From assembly GCF_022712275.1 (NCBI RefSeq), contig NZ_JALAGU010000022.1, positions 90,149 through 154,148 on the forward strand: a stretch of DNA of 64,000 nucleotides, given 5' to 3'. The notes under the pieces are model-generated. The model was not told the DNA's origin and did not search any database. It saw nothing but the letters and a program-made list of their open reading frames with translations. Position 1 is the first letter of the stretch. Each line of letters starts with the position of its first letter. Made by a program: the position numbers and the translations under genes. Shown piece by piece: positions 43,390 to 54,141 of this stretch. The DNA is from Corynebacterium sp. GTDB lineage: Bacteria > Actinomycetota > Actinomycetes > Mycobacteriales > Mycobacteriaceae.

Positions 43390-43821
43390 TCAGCGCTGCG
43401 AGAGGAACTCCAGGGCGGCGGTGTAGCCGTAGGCCCCCAGACCGACGATGACGCCGGCGGCACCGGCCGAGAGGTAGCTGTGGTGCCGGAACTCCTCGCG
43501 GGCGTGGACGTTGGAGATGTGGACCTCGACATATCCGGCGCCGTCGGCAATCTCCGCCAGGGCGTCCTTGAGAACCACCGAGGTGTGGGTGAGTCCTCCG
43601 GCGTTGATGATCACCGCGTTCCCCTCATCGGCGGCACGGTGGATCCGGTCGAGGATCTCACCTTCACAGTTGGACTGGAAGAACTCGACCTCCACGCCCA
43701 GCTCGGTGGCGCGGGCGCGCAGCCCGTCCTCGATATCGGCCAGCGTGGTCGCGCCGTAGATGTCGGGCTGACGCTTGCCGAGCCGGTCGAGGTTCGGTCC
43801 GTTGACGACGAGGATGCTCAT
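43390..43821 (-). CDS. aroQ: 3-dehydroquinate dehydratase, type II
   Basis: Third shikimate step. 143 residues, normal for the dodecameric type II enzyme. [18 protein letters not shown] contains the catalytic Arg/Tyr flap; [33 protein letters not shown] and [19 protein letters not shown] complete the site. ATG at 43821, two bases after the aroB stop. Confidence 0.96.
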   Translation of the reverse strand: MSILVVNGPNLDRLGKRQPDIYGATTLADIEDGLRARATELGVEVEFFQSNCEGEILDRIHRAADEGNAVIINAGGLTHTSVVLKDALAEIADGAGYVEVHISNVHAREEFRHHSYLSAGAAGVIVGLGAYGYTAALEFLSQR

Positions 43822-43823
43822 GT

Positions 43824-45455
43824 CTACTGCTCCTGGAGGGTGGCGGCGTAGGCGGCCTGCAGCGCAGCGTTCTCCGGGGCCTCGAGGCGCACCGGAGCGT
43901 AGGGCAGACCGTCACGGTCGGACAGGACGACTATGCGGATGTGACCGTCGCGGTTCTTCTTGTCGCGGCCCATGACCTCCAGCAGTTCCCCGAGGGACGC
44001 TCCGTCGTAGCTGGTCGGCAGACCGACGGAGGTGAGGATCCGTCGGTGGCGGGCCACGGCGTCCTCCCCGAGGAGACCGGCGGCGTGGGCCAGCTCCGCC
44101 TCGTAGACCATGCCGACAGCGACGGCCCAGCCGTGGCGCCAGCGGTAGTTCTCGTGCTGCTCGACGGCGTGACCGTAGGTGTGGCCGTAGTTGAGGATCT
44201 CGCGCAACGAGGATTCCCGCAGGTCCTGACCGACGACATCGGCCTTGACCTTCACCGACAGCTCGATGAGTTCGGGCAGTGCCCCGCGGGGGTCGAGTGC
44301 CGCGGCGGGATCGGCCTCGTAGATGTCCAGGATCTTCGGGTCACGGATGAACCCGGCCTTGACGATCTCGGCGGACCCGGCGGAGATCTCCTTGGCAGGC
44401 AGTGTGTCGAGGACATCGAGGTCCACCAGGACCGCCGAGGGCTCGTGGAAGGACCCGACGAGGTTCTTGCCGGCGGCGGTGTTGATGCCGGTCTTGCCGC
44501 CGACTGCTGCGTCCACCATCGCCAGCAGGGTCGTCGGGTACTGGACGACACGGATTCCACGCATCCAGGTGGCGGCGATGAACCCGGCGAGGTCGGTGGT
44601 CGCACCTCCGCCGACGCCGACGATGGCGTCCTGCCGGGACAGCCCGGCGTCCGCGCAGATGTCCCAGCACCCGGCGGCACCCGCGACGGTCTTGGCGTCC
44701 TCGGCATCGGGGATCTCGTGGAGGACCGGCTCGACACCGGTGGCACGCAGGCCCTCGGCGACACGCCGGGCCAGATCGGCCAGCGGAGGCTGATGGAGGA
44801 TCACGGCACGGGCGGCACCAGGGACAGCGTCAGCGACATGACCGGTGAGGTTCCGGCCGATGACGACGTCATAGGGGTTGTCGGTGGCAACGTGGACGCG
44901 ACGGACATCGGTCATGTCAGGCTCCTTGACTGGGCTGGTGTTTTCGAGGAACTGGAGAATCTCGGACACGGTCTGGCGCGGAGCATGCCCTTCGCTGGTC
45001 ACGGTGAGGTCACTGACCTCGTCGTAGAACGGGGCACGCTCCGTCTGCAGCTGACGGTACCGGGCCACAGGATCCACCGAAGCGACGACGGGACGGTTCG
45101 TGTCCCCGGAGGTCCGGCGGACCCCCTCCTCGGGGGTGACCTTGAGGTGGACGACGAGTTCGTCGGCCAGCAGTGCGCGGGTCTGCGCCGAGATCACCGC
45201 ACCACCACCGAGGGAGACGATGCCGTCGGTCTGCAGGGCCTCGGCGACGTGCCTCTCCTCGAGCTCACGGAAGGCGGGTTCACCGAGCTCGCTGAAGATC
45301 TCACCGCAGCGACGGCCGTAGTCCGCCTCGATGAGCGCGTCGGTGTCCACCACTGTGCAGCCCAGCGCCTTGGCGAGGTGACGGCCGACCGTGGACTTGC
45401 CGGCACCGGGCAGCCCGACGAGGACGAGACGGGGACGACGCTGTCCGGTCGTCAT
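43824..45455 (-). CDS. aroKB: Fused shikimate kinase - 3-dehydroquinate synthase (AroK-AroB)
   Basis: One uninterrupted frame of 543 codons holds two shikimate enzymes. Residues 1-170: shikimate kinase with [20 protein letters not shown] (P-loop), [11 protein letters not shown] and [12 protein letters not shown]. Residues 181-543: 3-dehydroquinate synthase with [37 protein letters not shown] and [11 protein letters not shown] (metal and NAD sites). They are joined by a linker of about ten residues around [10 protein letters not shown]. No stop or frame change lies between. An internal AAGGAG six bases before the Met at codon 181 (ATG 44915-44913) could also give free AroB of 363 residues. ATG at 45455, one base after aroC. 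Both activities look intact. Confidence 0.93.
   Translation of the reverse strand: MTTGQRRPRLVLVGLPGAGKSTVGRHLAKALGCTVVDTDALIEADYGRRCGEIFSELGEPAFRELEERHVAEALQTDGIVSLGGGAVISAQTRALLADELVVHLKVTPEEGVRRTSGDTNRPVVASVDPVARYRQLQTERAPFYDEVSDLTVTSEGHAPRQTVSEILQFLENTSPVKEPDMTDVRRVHVATDNPYDVVIGRNLTGHVADAVPGAARAVILHQPPLADLARRVAEGLRATGVEPVLHEIPDAEDAKTVAGAAGCWDICADAGLSRQDAIVGVGGGATTDLAGFIAATWMRGIRVVQYPTTLLAMVDAAVGGKTGINTAAGKNLVGSFHEPSAVLVDLDVLDTLPAKEISAGSAEIVKAGFIRDPKILDIYEADPAAALDPRGALPELIELSVKVKADVVGQDLRESSLREILNYGHTYGHAVEQHENYRWRHGWAVAVGMVYEAELAHAAGLLGEDAVARHRRILTSVGLPTSYDGASLGELLEVMGRDKKNRDGHIRIVVLSDRDGLPYAPVRLEAPENAALQAAYAATLQEQ
44922..44927 (-). promoter_or_regulatory. Internal ribosome binding site for a free AroB
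   Basis: AAGGAG on the minus strand with six bases to an in-frame ATG (44913-44915) that marks the usual AroB N terminus [17 protein letters not shown]. It lies inside the coding frame of the fusion, so both a fused and a separate AroB may be made. Confidence 0.65.
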
Positions 45456-45456
45456 G

Positions 45457-46677
45457 TCAGTTCTCGTCCCAGCGCAGCCGGGACTCGACCTCGGCGAGGT
45501 AGGCGGCGTAGTTGCGCTTCGTCTCCGCCAGCGAATCCCCGCCGAACTTCTCGAGCAGGGAGCGGGCGATGACCAGGGCCACCATGGATTCGGCGACGAC
45601 ACCGGCAGCCGGGACCGCACAGACGTCCGAGCGCTGGTGGATGCCGGTGGCCTTCTTTCCGGTGTCGGTGTCGACGGTGGCCAGGGCACGCGGGACCGTG
45701 GAGATCGGCTTCATGGCGGCACGCACCCGCAGCGGCTCACCGTTGGTCATACCACCCTCCAGGCCGCCGGCCCGGTTCGTGTGGCGCTCGACGCCGTCCT
45801 CACCGACGAAGATCTCGTCGTGGGCCTCGGAACCACGGCGGCGGGCCTCGGCGAAGCCGTCGCCGACCTCGACACCCTTGATGGCCTGGATGCTCATCAG
45901 AGCCTGGGCCAGCTGGCCGTCGAGGCGTGCGTCCCAGGCGGTGTGGCTGCCCAGACCGACCGGCAGGCCGGTGACGACGACCTCGACGATGCCGCCGAGG
46001 GTGTCGCCGGACTTCTTCGCCTTCTCGATCTCCTCGATCATGGACTTCTCGTGGGCATCGGTCTGCGCGGTGAAGGCACGGACCGGGGAGGCGTCGACAG
46101 CGTCCAGATCGGCGGCGGTCGGCGCGGGGCCCTCGTAGGTGTCGGACGGGCCGATGGAGATGACGTGACTGACGACCTCGGAACCGGTGACCTCGCGCAG
46201 CAGGGCGCGGGCGACCGTCCCGGCGGCGACCCGGGCGGCGGTCTCGCGGGCGCTGGAGCGTTCGAGGATCGGCCGGGCCTCGGTGTGGCCGTACTTCAGC
46301 ATTCCGGAGAGGTCGGCGTGACCGGGTCGCGGCCGGGTGAGCCGCGCGCCGCGTCCGGAGTTCATCTCCTTGACTGTCCCGGGGTCGTCGAGGTCCACCG
46401 GATCAGCGGACATGATGGTGGTCCACTTGGGCCACTCGGTGTTGCCGACCATCACCGCGACCGGGGAGCCGAGCGTCAGTCCGTGCCGGACGCCACCCAG
46501 GAAGGTGACCTCGTCGGCCTCGAACTTCATCCGGGCGCCGCGGCCGTAGCCGAGACGGCGGCGTGCGAGTTCACGGGAGACGTCCGCACGGGTGACGGGC
46601 ACGCCGGCGGGCATGTTCTCCACGATGGTGACAAGGGCCTGGCCGTGGGATTCCCCGGCAGTCGTCCAACGAAGCAT
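45457..46677 (-). CDS. aroC: Chorismate synthase
   Basis: Final shikimate step, FMN-dependent. 406 residues. [20 protein letters not shown] at the start, [18 protein letters not shown] and [19 protein letters not shown] in the middle, and the C-terminal [18 protein letters not shown] are all family signatures. The ATG at 46677 is chosen since conservation starts exactly there; the frame upstream is spurious. Confidence 0.96.
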   Translation of the reverse strand: MLRWTTAGESHGQALVTIVENMPAGVPVTRADVSRELARRRLGYGRGARMKFEADEVTFLGGVRHGLTLGSPVAVMVGNTEWPKWTTIMSADPVDLDDPGTVKEMNSGRGARLTRPRPGHADLSGMLKYGHTEARPILERSSARETAARVAAGTVARALLREVTGSEVVSHVISIGPSDTYEGPAPTAADLDAVDASPVRAFTAQTDAHEKSMIEEIEKAKKSGDTLGGIVEVVVTGLPVGLGSHTAWDARLDGQLAQALMSIQAIKGVEVGDGFAEARRRGSEAHDEIFVGEDGVERHTNRAGGLEGGMTNGEPLRVRAAMKPISTVPRALATVDTDTGKKATGIHQRSDVCAVPAAGVVAESMVALVIARSLLEKFGGDSLAETKRNYAAYLAEVESRLRWDEN

Positions 46678-46756
46678 GCGCTTATTGTGGCACGTCTGTG
46701 TTCCGGACGTCACATGACCCCACCTCACGGGGTGGAACGCTCCCCGGCACGTCGTG

Positions 46757-47203
46757 TCACATCGTGAGAAGGACACTGAGCCAGGTTCCCGACAGCATCC
46801 CCGGACCGTGCGGCAGCCTCCGCCTGTCCACCCACGTCCCGCGCGGCATGAGCCCGAGACACAGAGTCACCACCGAGGACACCGTGACGGCGATCCACCA
46901 TCCGACGGGACCACCGACGGCGGCCGCCACCGCCCCGAGAGAGAGCGCGAGCTTGGCGTCTCCCCCGCCGATGCGCAACCGACGGCTCACCTTCCCGGGC
47001 ACCGTGCACAGGGCCCACCAGGCCAGAGCCCCGGTCAACGCCCACAGACGGCCGTCGAGGATGCACCACCCCCACACCACCGCCGCAGCGGACAGGGTCA
47101 GGACATCGGGCAGTCGACGCTGCCGCAGATCGCTGACACTCAGCGCGACCGTCCAGACCAGTGCCGCAGTCGGTACCGCCGCCGCCCACAGAGTCCCCCA
47201 CAC
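46757..47203 (-). CDS. Prepilin peptidase-like protein, A24 family (short form)
   Basis: A24 aspartic membrane peptidases cleave type IV prepilin-like leaders. 148 residues from a GTG at 47203 (GGAGAAGC upstream). The two Asp motifs are present, [16 protein letters not shown] and [14 protein letters not shown], with four to five hydrophobic segments. The N-terminal methylase domain is missing, as in archaeal and actinobacterial short forms. It sits between aroE and aroC, a common place in corynebacteria; no pilin gene is in view. Confidence 0.85.
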   Translation of the reverse strand: MWGTLWAAAVPTAALVWTVALSVSDLRQRRLPDVLTLSAAAVVWGWCILDGRLWALTGALAWWALCTVPGKVSRRLRIGGGDAKLALSLGAVAAAVGGPVGWWIAVTVSSVVTLCLGLMPRGTWVDRRRLPHGPGMLSGTWLSVLLTM

Positions 47204-47246
47204 CGTGCTTCTCCCCCCTGTTGTCCCCGGTCCCCGGGACCCCGGC

Positions 47247-48170
47247 TCATCTACCGCGGAGCTCGAGGTGTCTCTGCAGTGCAGCGTACATGGCCTCAGC
47301 GGAGGCGGTGGCACCGGTGAACTGCCGGAACTGCTCGGCACCCTGCCCGGCCAGCATCAGCAGACCGTCAGCGACGGGACGTCCCGCGGCCACGGCCTCG
47401 GTCAGCAGGCGGGTGGGGTACGGGTCATAGACCACGTCGACGACCGCACCGGCCCGGGACAACTCACCGGTGTATCCACCGGCCGCGGACTCCGGGACGG
47501 TGGAGACCAGCACGTCACATCCGGCGGCCACTGAGGCTAGCTCCGGGGCATCCAGCCGGGTCCACGAGAACTCCATCCCGTAGCCTTCGACGAGATCCCT
47601 GAGGTTGAGCGCCTTGTCGGAGCGGGCGAGGACGTCCACCCGACGGACGCCGTGGGCCGCGAAGGCGGCCACGGTCGGACGGGCGGTTCCGCCGTTGCCG
47701 ACGACAGCCGCACGGGTGGGCAACGCCTTGCCGAGGACGGCGTCGAGACAGGCCGTCACGCCGACGACATCGGTGTTGTCGGCCCGCCACCGTCCGGTGG
47801 GTGCACCGTTGCCGTCACGCAGCGGCACCAGGGTATTGGCGCTGCCGATGGCGGTGGCCCGGCCTGTGACCTCGTCGGCGAGAGCCAGGGCGTGGGGCTT
47901 ACCCGGCATGGTGACGGAGAATCCCGCCACACAGGCGGGCGAGCCGGTGAGCAGACGCCGGATCTCGTCCTTCTCCCCCGCCTCGACCCGGACGTACCGG
48001 AAACCGGGGACGGTTCCCGCGTCCTCTGCGGCACCGGCGTGGATTACCGGGGACAGGGAATGTGCGACCGGTCGGCCGAGCACCGCGCAGAGGGTGAGGT
48101 GCGGAGAGCCGGCGGCGAGGGCGAGGAAGCCTTCGACGTCGTAGACGTCTGCGGACGGACTACCGGGCAC
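47247..48170 (-). CDS. aroE: Shikimate dehydrogenase
   Basis: Reduces dehydroshikimate with NADPH. 307 residues. AVLGRPVAHSLSPVIHAGA and FSVTMPGKPHALAL with catalytic Lys, RADNTDVVGVTACL with catalytic Asp, VVGNGGTARPTVAAFAAHGV as the dinucleotide-binding loop, and GLLMLAGQGAEQFRQFTG. The start is a GTG at 48170 overlapping the mltG end by 11 bases. Confidence 0.95.
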   Translation of the reverse strand: MPGSPSADVYDVEGFLALAAGSPHLTLCAVLGRPVAHSLSPVIHAGAAEDAGTVPGFRYVRVEAGEKDEIRRLLTGSPACVAGFSVTMPGKPHALALADEVTGRATAIGSANTLVPLRDGNGAPTGRWRADNTDVVGVTACLDAVLGKALPTRAAVVGNGGTARPTVAAFAAHGVRRVDVLARSDKALNLRDLVEGYGMEFSWTRLDAPELASVAAGCDVLVSTVPESAAGGYTGELSRAGAVVDVVYDPYPTRLLTEAVAAGRPVADGLLMLAGQGAEQFRQFTGATASAEAMYAALQRHLELRGR

Positions 48171-49344
48171 TGTCGAGCACCCCGTTGGCGCGGGATTCCT
48201 CGATGGCGTCCTCGTGGGCCTGGAAGTCGCGGTTGAACACCGTGGTGCCCTCCTGGTCGACGGTCACGAAGTAGAGCCAGTCGCCCTCGGCGGGGCGTTC
48301 GACGGCCTGCAGCGCCTCCACACCGGGCGAGGCTATCGGGGTGTCCGGTAGACCCTTCTTGGCGTAGGTGTTCCACGGGGTCTGACGCTCGCGGTCCTCG
48401 TCGGTGGTGGCGACCTCCTGCTCGTCGACGTCGTAGTTGACGGTCGAGTCGAACTGGAGCATCTGGTCTTCATTGAGGCGGTTGAGGATGACGCGGGCGA
48501 CCTTGTCGAAGTCACCGGCGGGGGCCTCGCGCTCGACGAGCGACGCGGCGGTGAGCACCTGGTAGGGCGTCAGGCCGACATTCGAGGCCATCTCCACCAG
48601 ACCCGTGCCCTCGTACTCGGTGACGGATGAGGTCACCAGTTCACGGACGATGTCCACCGGCTCAGCGGTCGGATTGAAGACGTGGATGCCGGGCGAGATG
48701 AGGCCCTCGATACGTCGGCCGTCATCACCACGGGCGTCGACCTCGGTGGCGGCCCAGTCGGGGACGCCCAGCTCGGCGGGGGCGGTCGAGGCGATGACTT
48801 CATGGAACTGATCGACGGTCACGCAGTTCTCGAGGCCGTCGGTGAGACCTTCACGGCAGGAGTTCTGGGCGATCATCGACAGGATGCCGGTGCGTGGGTC
48901 ACCACCGACGACGGTGGTGTCGTCGAGAGTGGAACCGTTGGGCACGTCGATGACGCCGAGCCGGCGTTCGTCGTCCGTGAGGGCGTCGAGGGCGGAGTCC
49001 GCCGACATCTTCTCCTGCAGTGCGTAGTAACCGGCCTGTAGGTCGCGGAATTCACCCGCCTGCTCGGCGCGGTCGGCGGCGCTGATCATCGCGGAACGGG
49101 AACCCACCACATTGTCGTCGAGAAGCTGCGGGACAAGGCCGGAGACGGTGTCTCCGTCCTCGACACGCACCAGGACGACCTTGCCGTTGCCGTCACCGTC
49201 ATAGTCCCTGGTTCCGACGACCTCGCGCTGCCAGTAGACATAGGCGACGACGAAGACCAGGAGGATGACCAGGGCCGCGCCGACGGCGATGGACCACTGA
49301 CGGCGACGACGGTATCTCGGGGAGATGGAGGTTGTACTCGGCAT
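48160..49344 (-). CDS. mltG: Endolytic murein transglycosylase MltG
   Basis: Cleaves nascent peptidoglycan and ends glycan strands. 394 residues: short basic N terminus, one membrane helix about residues 17-35 (IAVGAALVILLVFVVAYVYW), then the extracytoplasmic YceG domain with LTAASLVEREAPAGDFDKVA (catalytic Glu), VILNRLNEDQMLQFDSTVNY and TPWNTYAKKGLPDTPIASPG. ATG at 49344. It sits in the ruvX-mltG-aroE order typical of actinobacteria. Confidence 0.95.
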   Translation of the reverse strand: MPSTTSISPRYRRRRQWSIAVGAALVILLVFVVAYVYWQREVVGTRDYDGDGNGKVVLVRVEDGDTVSGLVPQLLDDNVVGSRSAMISAADRAEQAGEFRDLQAGYYALQEKMSADSALDALTDDERRLGVIDVPNGSTLDDTTVVGGDPRTGILSMIAQNSCREGLTDGLENCVTVDQFHEVIASTAPAELGVPDWAATEVDARGDDGRRIEGLISPGIHVFNPTAEPVDIVRELVTSSVTEYEGTGLVEMASNVGLTPYQVLTAASLVEREAPAGDFDKVARVILNRLNEDQMLQFDSTVNYDVDEQEVATTDEDRERQTPWNTYAKKGLPDTPIASPGVEALQAVERPAEGDWLYFVTVDQEGTTVFNRDFQAHEDAIEESRANGVLDSAR

Positions 49345-49430
49345 TGCTGTAGTTCTCCGCGCCTTTCCAGAGCACGGGGGTGCTCACAGGGGATACTGCA
49401 TTCTCAGTCGATCATTCTCGCACAAAAAGA

Positions 49431-49964
49431 TCACGAATCGTTATCTGACCCGTCGTGTCTCGCGAGAAACGCCTTCCGCGCGTCCAACCACCCCTGCAGA
49501 ATGTGCACGGCAGCGGCCTGGTCGATGCGCGACCGCCCCTTCTTCTGGTTCACCCCTGAGGCGTGCATGGCGTTCGTCGCGGCCATGGTCGACATGCGCT
49601 CATCGACAAGCCGGACGGGGATGTCGAGCGTCTTCCGCAGCCTGGTGGCGTAGTTCTCCGCCCGGCGGGTCGACTGCGTGCGATGGGACCGCAAGGACAC
49701 GGGCAGACCGACGACGACCTCGACGACGAAGTTCTCGGCGATGAGCTCGAGCACGTGGTCGAACTCCTCCCCGGGCCAGGCGCCGCTGGCCCTGTCCGCC
49801 TGCACGGTCTCCAGTGGTGTGGCGAGGATGCCGTCGGGGTCGGACAGCGAGACCCCGATCCGTACGGTGCCGACATCGAGACCGAGGCGTCGACCCCGAC
49901 CCGGATCGTCCTCACCGGGGCGGTCCGGCACCGGATCCGGCCGCTGCTGCCGCTGCTCAGTCAC
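49431..49964 (-). CDS. ruvX: RuvX/YqgF putative pre-16S rRNA nuclease
   Basis: RNase H-fold nuclease for pre-16S rRNA 5' maturation. 177 residues: GRRLGLDVGTVRIGVSLSDP with the first catalytic Asp, VVVGLPVSLRSHRTQSTRRA and VRLVDERMSTMAATNAM, then SRIDQAAAVHILQGWLD near the end. Basic disordered N terminus. Start is a GTG at 49964, 14 bases after alaS. Confidence 0.94.
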   Translation of the reverse strand: MTEQRQQRPDPVPDRPGEDDPGRGRRLGLDVGTVRIGVSLSDPDGILATPLETVQADRASGAWPGEEFDHVLELIAENFVVEVVVGLPVSLRSHRTQSTRRAENYATRLRKTLDIPVRLVDERMSTMAATNAMHASGVNQKKGRSRIDQAAAVHILQGWLDARKAFLARHDGSDNDS

Positions 49965-49978
49965 GTCGACCCCGCGTC

Positions 49979-52714
49979 CTACTTGGCGCCGGTGGCGTCG
50001 GCGACGACGTCGCGCACAGCCTTGACGGCTGTGTCGATACCGGCGGCGTCGGAACCGGAGCCCTGGGCCATGGCGGGCTTGCCGCCACCGCGTCCACCGA
50101 TGTAGGGGGCGACGGTCCTGATGATGTCCCCGGCCTTGACGCCGGCGGCGACGGCGGCATCGGTGGCGGCGGCGATGAACGGCACCTTGCCTGACTCCGG
50201 GTCGGCGGAGATGAAGAAGATCACACCCGCCTCCGAACCGGCGCGGGACTTCGCCTCGGTGGCGAGGGTGCGCAGGTCAGCTGCAGCGATACCGTCCGGG
50301 ACGCGGGCCGAGACGACGCGGACATCGCCGATCACGGTGGCCTGCAGGAGGTAGTCGCCGACCTTCGCGGACAGCTCTGCGGTGCGGAACTGGGCGAGAC
50401 GCTTCTCCGCCTCGTTCAGGCGCGCGGTCAGTGCCTCCACCCGGTCCGGCAGCTCCTCGGACGGGATGCGTAGGCGAGACGCCAGCGCGCTGGAGAGCTT
50501 GTACTGGTCGGAGAGGAAGCGGAAGGAGTCCACACCACTGTAGGCCTCGATACGACGGACACCGGAGCCGACCGAGGACTCACCGAGCACGGCCACCGGG
50601 CCGATCTGCGAGGAGTGCTCGACGTGGATACCACCGCACAGCTCCATGGAGAACGGGCCGCCGATCTCGACGACGCGCACCTCGGAACCGTAGTTCTCGC
50701 CGAACAGCGCCATCGCACCCATCGCCTTGGCCTCGTCGAGGCTGGTCTCGATGGTGTTGACCTGGTAGTCGGCGTCCACCGCCTCATTGGCGATGAGCTC
50801 GATGCGACGCAGCTGGTCGGCGGTGAGCTGCTCACCGTAGTTGAAGTCGAAGCGCAGGTAGCCGGGCTTGTTCAGCGAACCGGCCTGGACAGCGGTCGGG
50901 CCGAGCACCTGGCGCAGGGCGGCGTGGATCATGTGCGTTCCGGAGTGCGCCTGGCGGGCCTTGTGACGCCAGGTGGGGTCGACGGTGGCGGTGACCCGCT
51001 GGCCGACGGCGAACTCACCGCCGGTGACGGTGACATTGTGCAGCCAGACCTTCTTACCGGTCTTCTGCACGTCCTCCACGGTCGCGGCGCCGCCGGTGCC
51101 GGTGATCCGGCCACGGTCGGCGAGCTGTCCACCGGCCTCGGCGTAGAAGGGGGTCCGGTCAAGGATGAGCTGGACCTTCTGCCCCTCGCCGACACGCTCG
51201 ACGAGAGCACCCTCGGCGACGATACCGAGGATGGATCCCTCAGCCTCAGTGCTGTCGTAGCCGAGGAAGACGGTCGGGTGGTTGTCGACGAAGGGCCGGT
51301 AGACGGCGACGTCGGCATGGTCGTGCTTCTTGGCACGGTTGTCTGCCTTCGCCCGGGCCTTCTGCTCGGCCATGCGAGCGTCGAAGCCCTCCTTGTCCAC
51401 GGTCAGCCCGGATTCGGCCGCCATCTCGACGGTGAGGTCGATCGGGAACCCGTGGGTGTCGTGCAGCGAGAACGCGGCATCTCCGCTGAGCTCGGTCAGG
51501 CCGGAACCCTTGACCTGGGAGGCGACGGTCTCGAACAGTCGGGTGCCGGACTCGAGGGTCTTGAGGAAGGCGGTCTCCTCACCCACGGCGACGGCGCGGA
51601 TGCGCTCCCAGTTGTCGGCGATCTCCGGGTAGGACGGCGTCATGGTGGAACGCACGGTGTCCATGAGCTTCTCCATGGTCACACCGGTGGCACCGAGCAG
51701 ACGGGCGGAACGGATGATGCGGCGCAGCAGACGGCGCAGGATGTAGCCACGACCCTCATTGCCCGGGGTGACGCCGTCGAGGATGAGCATCAGACCGGTG
51801 CGGCAGTGGTCGGCGATGACGCGGAAACGGATGTCATCGGTGTGCGCGGCGTGGTACTCGGCCGACTCGGTGTCGCCGGCCTTGATGAGCTGCTCGCTTC
51901 GGCCGTAGGTGGCGCCGGTGAGCTCCTCGGCGACCTTGATCACCGGGGCGAGGAGGTCGGTCTCGTAGACGTTCTCGACACCCTGGAGGATGCAGGCGAC
52001 ACGCTCGACACCCATACCGGTGTCGATGTTCTTCTTGGGCAGCGGACCGACGATCTCGAAGTCATCCTTGCCGATGCCCTTACCACGCTCGTTCTGCATG
52101 AACACGAGGTTCCACAGCTCGATGTAGCGGGTGTCGTCGACGACCGGTCCGCCGTACTCGCCGTACTCCTCGCCACGGTCGTAGTAGATCTCCGAGCAGG
52201 GACCGCACGGGCCCGGGACCCCCATTGACCAGTAGTTGTCCGCCATGCCGAGACGCTGGATCCGCTCGGCGGGAACACCGATCTTCTCCTCCCAGATCTG
52301 GGCGGCCTCGTCGTCGTCGAGGTAGACCGTGACCCAGAGACGGTCCTTGTCCAGGCCGAAACCGCCCTCGTCGACCGGATCGGTCAACAGCGACCAGGCG
52401 TGACTGATCGCACCTTCCTTGAAGTACTGGCCGAAGGAGAAGTTGCCGGCCATCTGGAAGAAGGTGTTGTGGCGGGTGGTGATACCCACCTCCTCGATGT
52501 CGAGGGTGCGCACACATTTCTGGATGGAGGTCGCGGTGCCGTTGGGGAACGGCGGGTTCTGCTCGCCCAGGAAGTAGGGCTTGAAGGGCACCATACCGGC
52601 GTTGACGAAGAGCAGGTTCGGGTCGTCGAGGATCAGCGAGGCGCTGGGCACCTCTGCGTGACCGGCCTTGACGTAGTGGTTGATGAATCGCTCGCGGATC
52701 TCATGCGTCTGCAC
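49979..52714 (-). CDS. alaS: Alanyl-tRNA synthetase
   Basis: Charges tRNA-Ala. 911 residues, full length. Class II core at the N terminus ([37 protein letters not shown]), editing domain with zinc ligands [11 protein letters not shown] and [13 protein letters not shown], and a C-terminal coiled-coil and C-Ala domain with [15 protein letters not shown] start at 52714. Usual residue in CGGIH is Thr (CGGTH); here Ile, a conservative oddity next to the editing site. Confidence 0.96.
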   Translation of the reverse strand: MQTHEIRERFINHYVKAGHAEVPSASLILDDPNLLFVNAGMVPFKPYFLGEQNPPFPNGTATSIQKCVRTLDIEEVGITTRHNTFFQMAGNFSFGQYFKEGAISHAWSLLTDPVDEGGFGLDKDRLWVTVYLDDDEAAQIWEEKIGVPAERIQRLGMADNYWSMGVPGPCGPCSEIYYDRGEEYGEYGGPVVDDTRYIELWNLVFMQNERGKGIGKDDFEIVGPLPKKNIDTGMGVERVACILQGVENVYETDLLAPVIKVAEELTGATYGRSEQLIKAGDTESAEYHAAHTDDIRFRVIADHCRTGLMLILDGVTPGNEGRGYILRRLLRRIIRSARLLGATGVTMEKLMDTVRSTMTPSYPEIADNWERIRAVAVGEETAFLKTLESGTRLFETVASQVKGSGLTELSGDAAFSLHDTHGFPIDLTVEMAAESGLTVDKEGFDARMAEQKARAKADNRAKKHDHADVAVYRPFVDNHPTVFLGYDSTEAEGSILGIVAEGALVERVGEGQKVQLILDRTPFYAEAGGQLADRGRITGTGGAATVEDVQKTGKKVWLHNVTVTGGEFAVGQRVTATVDPTWRHKARQAHSGTHMIHAALRQVLGPTAVQAGSLNKPGYLRFDFNYGEQLTADQLRRIELIANEAVDADYQVNTIETSLDEAKAMGAMALFGENYGSEVRVVEIGGPFSMELCGGIHVEHSSQIGPVAVLGESSVGSGVRRIEAYSGVDSFRFLSDQYKLSSALASRLRIPSEELPDRVEALTARLNEAEKRLAQFRTAELSAKVGDYLLQATVIGDVRVVSARVPDGIAAADLRTLATEAKSRAGSEAGVIFFISADPESGKVPFIAAATDAAVAAGVKAGDIIRTVAPYIGGRGGGKPAMAQGSGSDAAGIDTAVKAVRDVVADATGAK

Positions 52715-52762
52715 GGTGTCGGAAACCTTCTTGCTTGTCTCGGGGCTTTACCGGGGAAGAGT

Positions 52763-54136
52763 CTACCTGCCGCCGCGGACTATCCCACGCAGGGTGTCCA
52801 GGGTGGAGGCGATCTGTCGTTCCCGGCCATGGTCGGTAGGGTGGTAGTACTCAGCGTCGGAGAGGTCCTCGGGCAGATAGTCCTGGGTGAGGACGCCACG
52901 CGGGTCCTCATGGGGGTAACGGTAGCCGACGGCGTTGCCGAGGCCCTCCGCCCCCGAATAGTGACCGTCACGCAGGTGGGGCGGGACCACGGACCCCTTG
53001 CCGTCCCGGACATCAGCGAGGGCGGCGTCGATGGCGGTGATGACCGCATTGGACTTCGCTGCGGTGGCGAGATGGACGGTGGCCTGGGCCAGCGGGATGC
53101 GACCCTCCGGCATACCGATGAAGCTCACCGCCTGGTGGGCGGCTACGGCGGTCTGCAGCGCGGTCGGGTCCGCCATCCCGATGTCCTCGGAGGCGTGGAC
53201 GACGAGCCGACGGGAGATAAACCGGGGATCCTCCCCGGCGTCGATCATCCGGGCCAGGTAGTGGAGGGCGGCGTCCGGGTCCGAGCCGCGGATGGACTTG
53301 ATGAAGGCACTGACGATGTCGTAGTGCTGGTCACCGTCGCGGTCGTAGCGGGCTACGGCCTTGTCGGTGGACCGGGCGACGACGTCGACGGTCACTTCCC
53401 CACCGCTGTCCTCGACGGACTCCGCAGCGGCCTCGAGGTAGGTCAGGGCGCGTCGGGCGTCGCCGGCGGCCAGGGCGGTCAGCCGGTCGCATGCCTCGTC
53501 GGCGAGGGTGATCTTCCCGTCGTAGCCGCGCGGGTCCTCGATCGCCCGGCGTAGCAGCGTGGAGATGTCGGCCGGCGCGAGTGGCCTGAGCTGGACCAGC
53601 AGGGAGCGCGAGAGCAACGGGGCGACGACGGAGAAGCTGGGGTTCTCGGTCGTCGCGGCGACGAGCAGGACCGTCCGGTTCTCCACGGCGGAGAGCAGGG
53701 CGTCCTGCTGTGTCTTGGAGAACCGGTGGACCTCGTCGATGAAGAGCACGGTGGGGATCCCGTCGGCGAGTCGCCGACGGGCGTCGGCGATGACCGAGCG
53801 GACCTCCTTGACCCCGGAGGTCAGGGCGGAGAGCGCCTCGAAACGGCGTCCCGAGCTACCGGCGATGAGGGACGCCACGGTCGTCTTCCCGGTGCCGGGC
53901 GGACCGTAGAGGATCACGGAGGATTCACCGCGACCGTCGATGAGACGCCGTAGCGGCGAGGACTCTCCCAGGACGTGTGACTGCCCGACGACCTCGTCGA
54001 GGGTGCGAGGACGCATCCGCACCGCCAACGGGGCGTGTGCCCCGGGGTGGAAGTAGGCGTCCGCCGAACGCGACGGCGGCACCGGGTCGCCGGCCCCGCC
54101 CACCGGCTGCCCGACGCCGAAGAGACCGTCGTCCAC
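52763..54136 (-). CDS. rarA: Replication-associated recombination protein RarA/MgsA (AAA ATPase)
   Basis: Clamp-loader-like ATPase acting at stalled forks. 457 residues: [23 protein letters not shown] entry, Walker [20 protein letters not shown], Walker [20 protein letters not shown], sensor [20 protein letters not shown] and the C-terminal tetramer domain [19 protein letters not shown]. Start a GTG at 54136. Next to alaS, common in actinobacteria. Confidence 0.94.
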   Translation of the reverse strand: MDDGLFGVGQPVGGAGDPVPPSRSADAYFHPGAHAPLAVRMRPRTLDEVVGQSHVLGESSPLRRLIDGRGESSVILYGPPGTGKTTVASLIAGSSGRRFEALSALTSGVKEVRSVIADARRRLADGIPTVLFIDEVHRFSKTQQDALLSAVENRTVLLVAATTENPSFSVVAPLLSRSLLVQLRPLAPADISTLLRRAIEDPRGYDGKITLADEACDRLTALAAGDARRALTYLEAAAESVEDSGGEVTVDVVARSTDKAVARYDRDGDQHYDIVSAFIKSIRGSDPDAALHYLARMIDAGEDPRFISRRLVVHASEDIGMADPTALQTAVAAHQAVSFIGMPEGRIPLAQATVHLATAAKSNAVITAIDAALADVRDGKGSVVPPHLRDGHYSGAEGLGNAVGYRYPHEDPRGVLTQDYLPEDLSDAEYYHPTDHGRERQIASTLDTLRGIVRGGR

Positions 54137-54141
54137 GGGGA

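Noticed and set aside
44890..44960. Sequencing error producing the AroK-AroB fusion
   Set aside because: Not excluded, but both flanking domains and the linker read naturally in one frame with no homopolymer run at the junction, so the fusion is kept as read.
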